The position numbers were made by a program, and so were the translations under genes. From NCBI RefSeq assembly GCF_042663585.1, contig NZ_JBHTAN010000006.1, positions 1,240,001 through 1,304,000 of the forward strand: a stretch of 64,000 nucleotides of DNA, given 5' to 3'. This document shows, one piece after another, positions 63,228 to 64,000 of the stretch. The notes below the pieces were generated by a model. The model was not told the DNA's origin. It saw only the letters and a program-made list of their open reading frames with translations, and ran no database searches. The DNA is from Natranaeroarchaeum sp042663585. GTDB lineage: Archaea; Halobacteriota; Halobacteria; Halobacteriales; Natronoarchaeaceae. The stretch's first letter is position 1. The number at the start of each line of letters is the position of its first letter.

Positions 63228-64000
63228 TCAGTTCCGTTCGGCGAGGAACGCTATCGCTTCGTGAACGTCGATCAGTCCGATGGCGACCGAGAGCACTGCC
63301 CAGATCAGGACCCCAGCAGCGATGACACCGGCGAGGGTGAGCAGTCCCGAGACGTGAGGAAGCGTGAGAAACACGACAAGACCCATGGCGAGGGAGATAC
63401 CGGAGACGATGACAGCGTCGCGCACCATTTTTACGAGTTGGAGATCGAGTTCCCGGTGGATCACCAGTACGTTCGTGGCAGTGTACGCAGTAAACGTAAT
63501 AACCGTCGCGGCCGCTGCCCCGGCGACGCCCAGCAACGGGAGCAACAGGAGATTCAAAAAGAAGTTCGCGATAGCTGTGAGGCCCTTCGCGATCGCACGA
63601 ATTCTCGCCCGGCCGAGATAATCGAGGCTATCGGTCGTGATCAGGTTGACCGCGTTGACGAGGATGAATATACTGAGTATCTGTAAGACGGGGACAGCCC
63701 CGAGATACTCCGTCCCGAGGACGTGACGAATCAGCGGTTCGGCGACCAGTACAAGCCCGACCGCCCCGGGAATATACAGGAGTGAGACGTGTTTGAACGA
63801 TTCCTCGTAGAGCCGTGCCGCTCTCTCCGTTTCGTTGGCGGACTTTTGCTCGCCCAGTGCGGGAGAGATGGTAAAGCCCAGCGAGCGTACCGGTACGGAG
63901 GCGAAATTGGCGACCTGCCTCGCTATCGTATAGAAACTCACTGCCGTAGAGCCCAGGATTACGCCGACGAGAACAGTGTCGACGCGCTTGTCGAGAACGT
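63228..64000 (-). CDS. Polysaccharide flippase (Wzx/MATE-like), 5' end beyond window
   Basis: The open frame runs off the right edge; the visible C-terminal 256 residues include about seven membrane helices. Motifs of the polysaccharide biosynthesis (Wzx) family include TIARQVANFASVPVRSLGF, SPALGEQKSANETERAARLY and the paired helices around LLPLLGVAGAAAATVITF. It flips lipid-linked glycan across the membrane. Confidence 0.85.
   Translation of the reverse strand, partial: VLDKRVDTVLVGVILGSTAVSFYTIARQVANFASVPVRSLGFTISPALGEQKSANETERAARLYEESFKHVSLLYIPGAVGLVLVAEPLIRHVLGTEYLGAVPVLQILSIFILVNAVNLITTDSLDYLGRARIRAIAKGLTAIANFFLNLLLLPLLGVAGAAAATVITFTAYTATNVLVIHRELDLQLVKMVRDAVIVSGISLAMGLVVFLTLPHVSGLLTLAGVIAAGVLIWAVLSVAIGLIDVHEAIAFLAERN

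Noticed and set aside
1..64000. CRISPR array or rRNA genes
   Set aside because: No regularly spaced repeats and no rRNA-like sequence were seen. One tRNA only was recognised.

Overview
The window is from a haloarchaeon (class Halobacteria). The evidence is high-GC coding DNA with acidic predicted proteins, ribosomal protein L37e overlapping an archaeal Sm-like gene, Bat-type (HTH-10) regulators, Tat lipoproteins, a RdfA-family protein next to an archaeal SMC-related protein, a two-subunit haloarchaeal thiolase, and TATA-like boxes about 26-29 nt before many start codons, as expected for leaderless transcripts. The genus cannot be fixed from the sequence alone.

1-17,600 is mostly core genome: a truncated MFS gene cut by the window edge, an ABC exporter, an acetyltransferase, small membrane proteins, purF, rpl37e-lsm, an M42 peptidase, a zinc/cadmium-type P1B ATPase with a regulator and two palindromes, a metalloprotease, a molybdopterin oxidoreductase and purM. 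16,477-18,002 encodes a two-subunit beta-ketothiolase with a serine in place of the catalytic cysteine. A tRNA-Glu(CUC) at 18,111 is followed by an imperfect copy of its 3' end and AT-rich DNA, then a universal stress protein and a sugar porter.

20,811-30,819 is a catabolic locus on the minus strand: a FabH-like ketosynthase, a complete Liv-type ABC importer, a Bat-type regulator, an acyl-CoA synthetase and an alpha/beta hydrolase. Together they suggest uptake and CoA activation of an organic acid or amide rather than only amino acids.

30,968-44,168 is patchy accessory DNA: tiny zinc proteins, an epimerase, a pirin, a queuosine-precursor transporter, a TauE permease between AT-rich stretches, a geranylgeranyl-reductase-like flavoprotein, a 3'-truncated MFS gene, the RdfA/SMC-like pair, a decayed reading frame, hairpins and a winged-helix regulator.

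44,169-64,000 is a surface glycan locus. A DegT aminotransferase, a Gfo/Idh oxidoreductase, an intact nucleotide-sugar dehydrogenase and a left-handed beta-helix acetyltransferase match the Wbp-type route to a diacetamido-uronic acid. With them are glycosyltransferases, a FemAB-like transferase, a polysaccharide deacetylase, an epimerase, a multi-pass membrane protein, a flippase and two secreted proteins. A second nucleotide-sugar dehydrogenase at 48,393 has lost its catalytic Cys, Lys and Glu and looks like a pseudoenzyme. This, and the RdfA/SMC-like pair, are the most interesting observations.
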